A DNA stretch of 34,442 nt, from positions 1 through 34,442 of the IMG/VR virus record IMGVR_UViG_3300017714_005106; one strand, 5' to 3'. The DNA comes from a virus. The position numbers were made by a program, and so were the translations under genes. This document shows positions 33,772-34,442 of the stretch, piece by piece; positions within the stretch are counted from its first letter, which is position 1; every line of letters starts with the position of its first letter. The notes under the pieces were generated by a model, which worked only from the letters and a program-made list of their open reading frames with translations, was not told the DNA's origin and made no database searches.

Positions 33772-33994
33772 ACAAGAAGAAATACGTATTGGAGATATTG
33801 TAGACTTTTACGCCAACTCATGGGTCTTTAGTCATCCAGAAGATAGTCTTAAGAACCCGGGTGTAGTACTAAAAGTTGAAATGAGAGAAAGACAAAATAA
33901 GCCTGCAATCGGATATAATCAAAGAGCTTATACAATACTATGGGCTAACAATACGGTCACGTCAGAGCACGCATGTTACGTTAAAAAGCGCTAA
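33764..33994 (+). CDS. MKxGD-like small protein (IRIGDIV variant)
   Basis: 76 aa, ATG at 33764. EEIRIGDIVDFYANSWVFSHPED, then NPGVVLKVEMRERQ and RAYTILWANNTVTSEHACYV. The FYANSW loop resembles the IINSWTYHNP loop of the paralog at 26012. Confidence 0.75.
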   Translation: MSKQEEIRIGDIVDFYANSWVFSHPEDSLKNPGVVLKVEMRERQNKPAIGYNQRAYTILWANNTVTSEHACYVKKR

Positions 33995-34023
33995 CAAGAA
34001 ACCCCAAACCACGGAGATAAATC

Positions 34024-34206
34024 ATGAACTGGCTTATGTCACTATTAGGAATAGGCGATCCATTGAGCAAAAAGAAGAGAGAGCTATCGAATATTCAGAC
34101 CCAAGCAATGATTGCCCAACGAAATGGTGATCTTAGGACTTACGCAAAGCTTACTGAGAAAGCCCAAGGTATTGAAGACGAAATCATTAAACTGCAAGAA
34201 AATTAA
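34024..34206 (+). CDS. Small helical protein
   Basis: 60 aa, CACGGAGATAAATC upstream. A hydrophobic start (MNWLMSLLGIGDPL) and then a long helix (KKKRELSNIQTQAMIAQRNGDLRTYAKLTEKAQGIEDEIIKLQ), probably a coiled coil. The start resembles small membrane-associated phage proteins. No family recognised. Confidence 0.68.
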   Translation: MNWLMSLLGIGDPLSKKKRELSNIQTQAMIAQRNGDLRTYAKLTEKAQGIEDEIIKLQEN

Positions 34207-34212
34207 AAAAAA

Positions 34213-34252
34213 ATAGACATTCGTGCAAACTACCTTGATTCCATGGTATTAT
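34213..34252 (+). promoter_or_regulatory. Class I phage promoter 8
   Basis: ATAGACATTCGTGCAAA at 34213-34229, 18 nt after GTGCAA, then TATTAT at 34247-34252, followed by ATAAGGAATAAGGAG. Drives the gene that runs off the window edge. Confidence 0.83.
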
Positions 34253-34278
34253 AAACTATAAGGAATAAGGAGTACAGA

Positions 34279-34442
34279 ATGTACAAAACAAATAAAAGAA
34301 ATTTCGATATCACTATGAAACAAGCCGGCCGCTCTAAGTGGTTCGTTGCGGTTCACGTCAAGGAGGACGGCGAGCGTATTGTTTACACTCGTAACAAGCT
34401 CAGTTCCCTTAAGGCTTTCATCAAAGCTAAAGGTGACACCCC
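34279..34442 (+). CDS. 5' part of an unknown gene (cut by window edge)
   Basis: 54 codons visible, AAGGAG before ATG. FDITMKQAGRSKWFVAVHVKEDGERIVYTRNKLSSLKAFIKAKG: a basic alpha/beta start. The 3' end lies outside the window, so length and family are unknown. Confidence 0.7.
   Translation, partial: MYKTNKRNFDITMKQAGRSKWFVAVHVKEDGERIVYTRNKLSSLKAFIKAKGDT

Overview
The window looks like part of a large, tightly packed double-stranded DNA bacteriophage genome, most likely a marine T4-like or jumbo-type virus of a Gram-negative host. This is inferred from style and cargo, because no terminase, capsid, portal or polymerase gene lies in the window. The supporting signs are about 95 mostly tiny genes that overlap by 1, 4, 8 or 14 nt, near-uniform + strand coding, a tRNA-Gly, a UV-damage endonuclease, a small heat-shock protein, a lytic transglycosylase, GIY-YIG and PD-(D/E)XK nucleases, and several acquired accessory genes. 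Host taxonomy is open. Two von Willebrand A lipoproteins, one with MopE-type Asp/Cys repeats, recall proteins common in Myxococcota and Bradymonadota-like bacteria, which is only a hint.

Layout. (1) 1-2890: small genes, several with an MKxGD N-terminus, plus a 260-aa unknown protein behind a phage-type promoter. (2) 2880-3839, minus strand: a VWA lipoprotein. (3) 4058-10710: the main feature, 17 consecutive genes sharing an N-terminal tag (consensus MKITKRQLRRIIKEE) joined to different bodies, with one untagged 417-aa protein among them. Each tag region contains an (I/L)-x-E tripeptide, which matches the T4 prohead-protease site. I propose these are capsid-targeted internal proteins. (4) 10787-16490: short transcription units: a NlpC/P60-like enzyme, an FKBP/SlyD-like isomerase, Hsp20, a GIY-YIG nuclease, an L7/L12-CTD-like protein, UvsE and tRNA-Gly. 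(5) 16559-20362: SAP-domain and zinc-finger small proteins, a lytic transglycosylase and the 681-aa MopE-repeat/VWA lipoprotein. (6) 20379-25455: PD-(D/E)XK nuclease, nucleotidyltransferase, alpha/beta hydrolase, CxxCxxCC protein and a minimal SET-domain protein. (7) 25559-34442: dense small genes with many MKxGD proteins, a SWIM zinc finger, an HExxH protein, a PilX/GspK-like pseudopilin, a TudS/DUF523 protein, MarC (minus strand) and a second GIY-YIG protein.

Regulation. Eight near-identical promoters (consensus TTTGAYAATCGTGCAAA, 17-18 nt, then TATAAT) start operons at 518, 14586, 21662, 23240, 25467, 30536, 31809 and 34213. The -35 position is occupied by GTGCAA rather than TTGACA, which suggests a phage-specific activator or factor. 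A second, more ordinary set (-35 like TTGTAC or TTGTAA) precedes short units at 11085, 12159, 13892, 15295 and 24338, with a TTGAAC version at 16498. Two intrinsic terminators are clear, at 12987 and 13861.

Two paralogous families dominate: the tagged family (17 genes in one block) and the MKxGD family (about 21 genes scattered in small operons). In six places the MKxGD start sequence itself supplies the stop codon of the gene before it.
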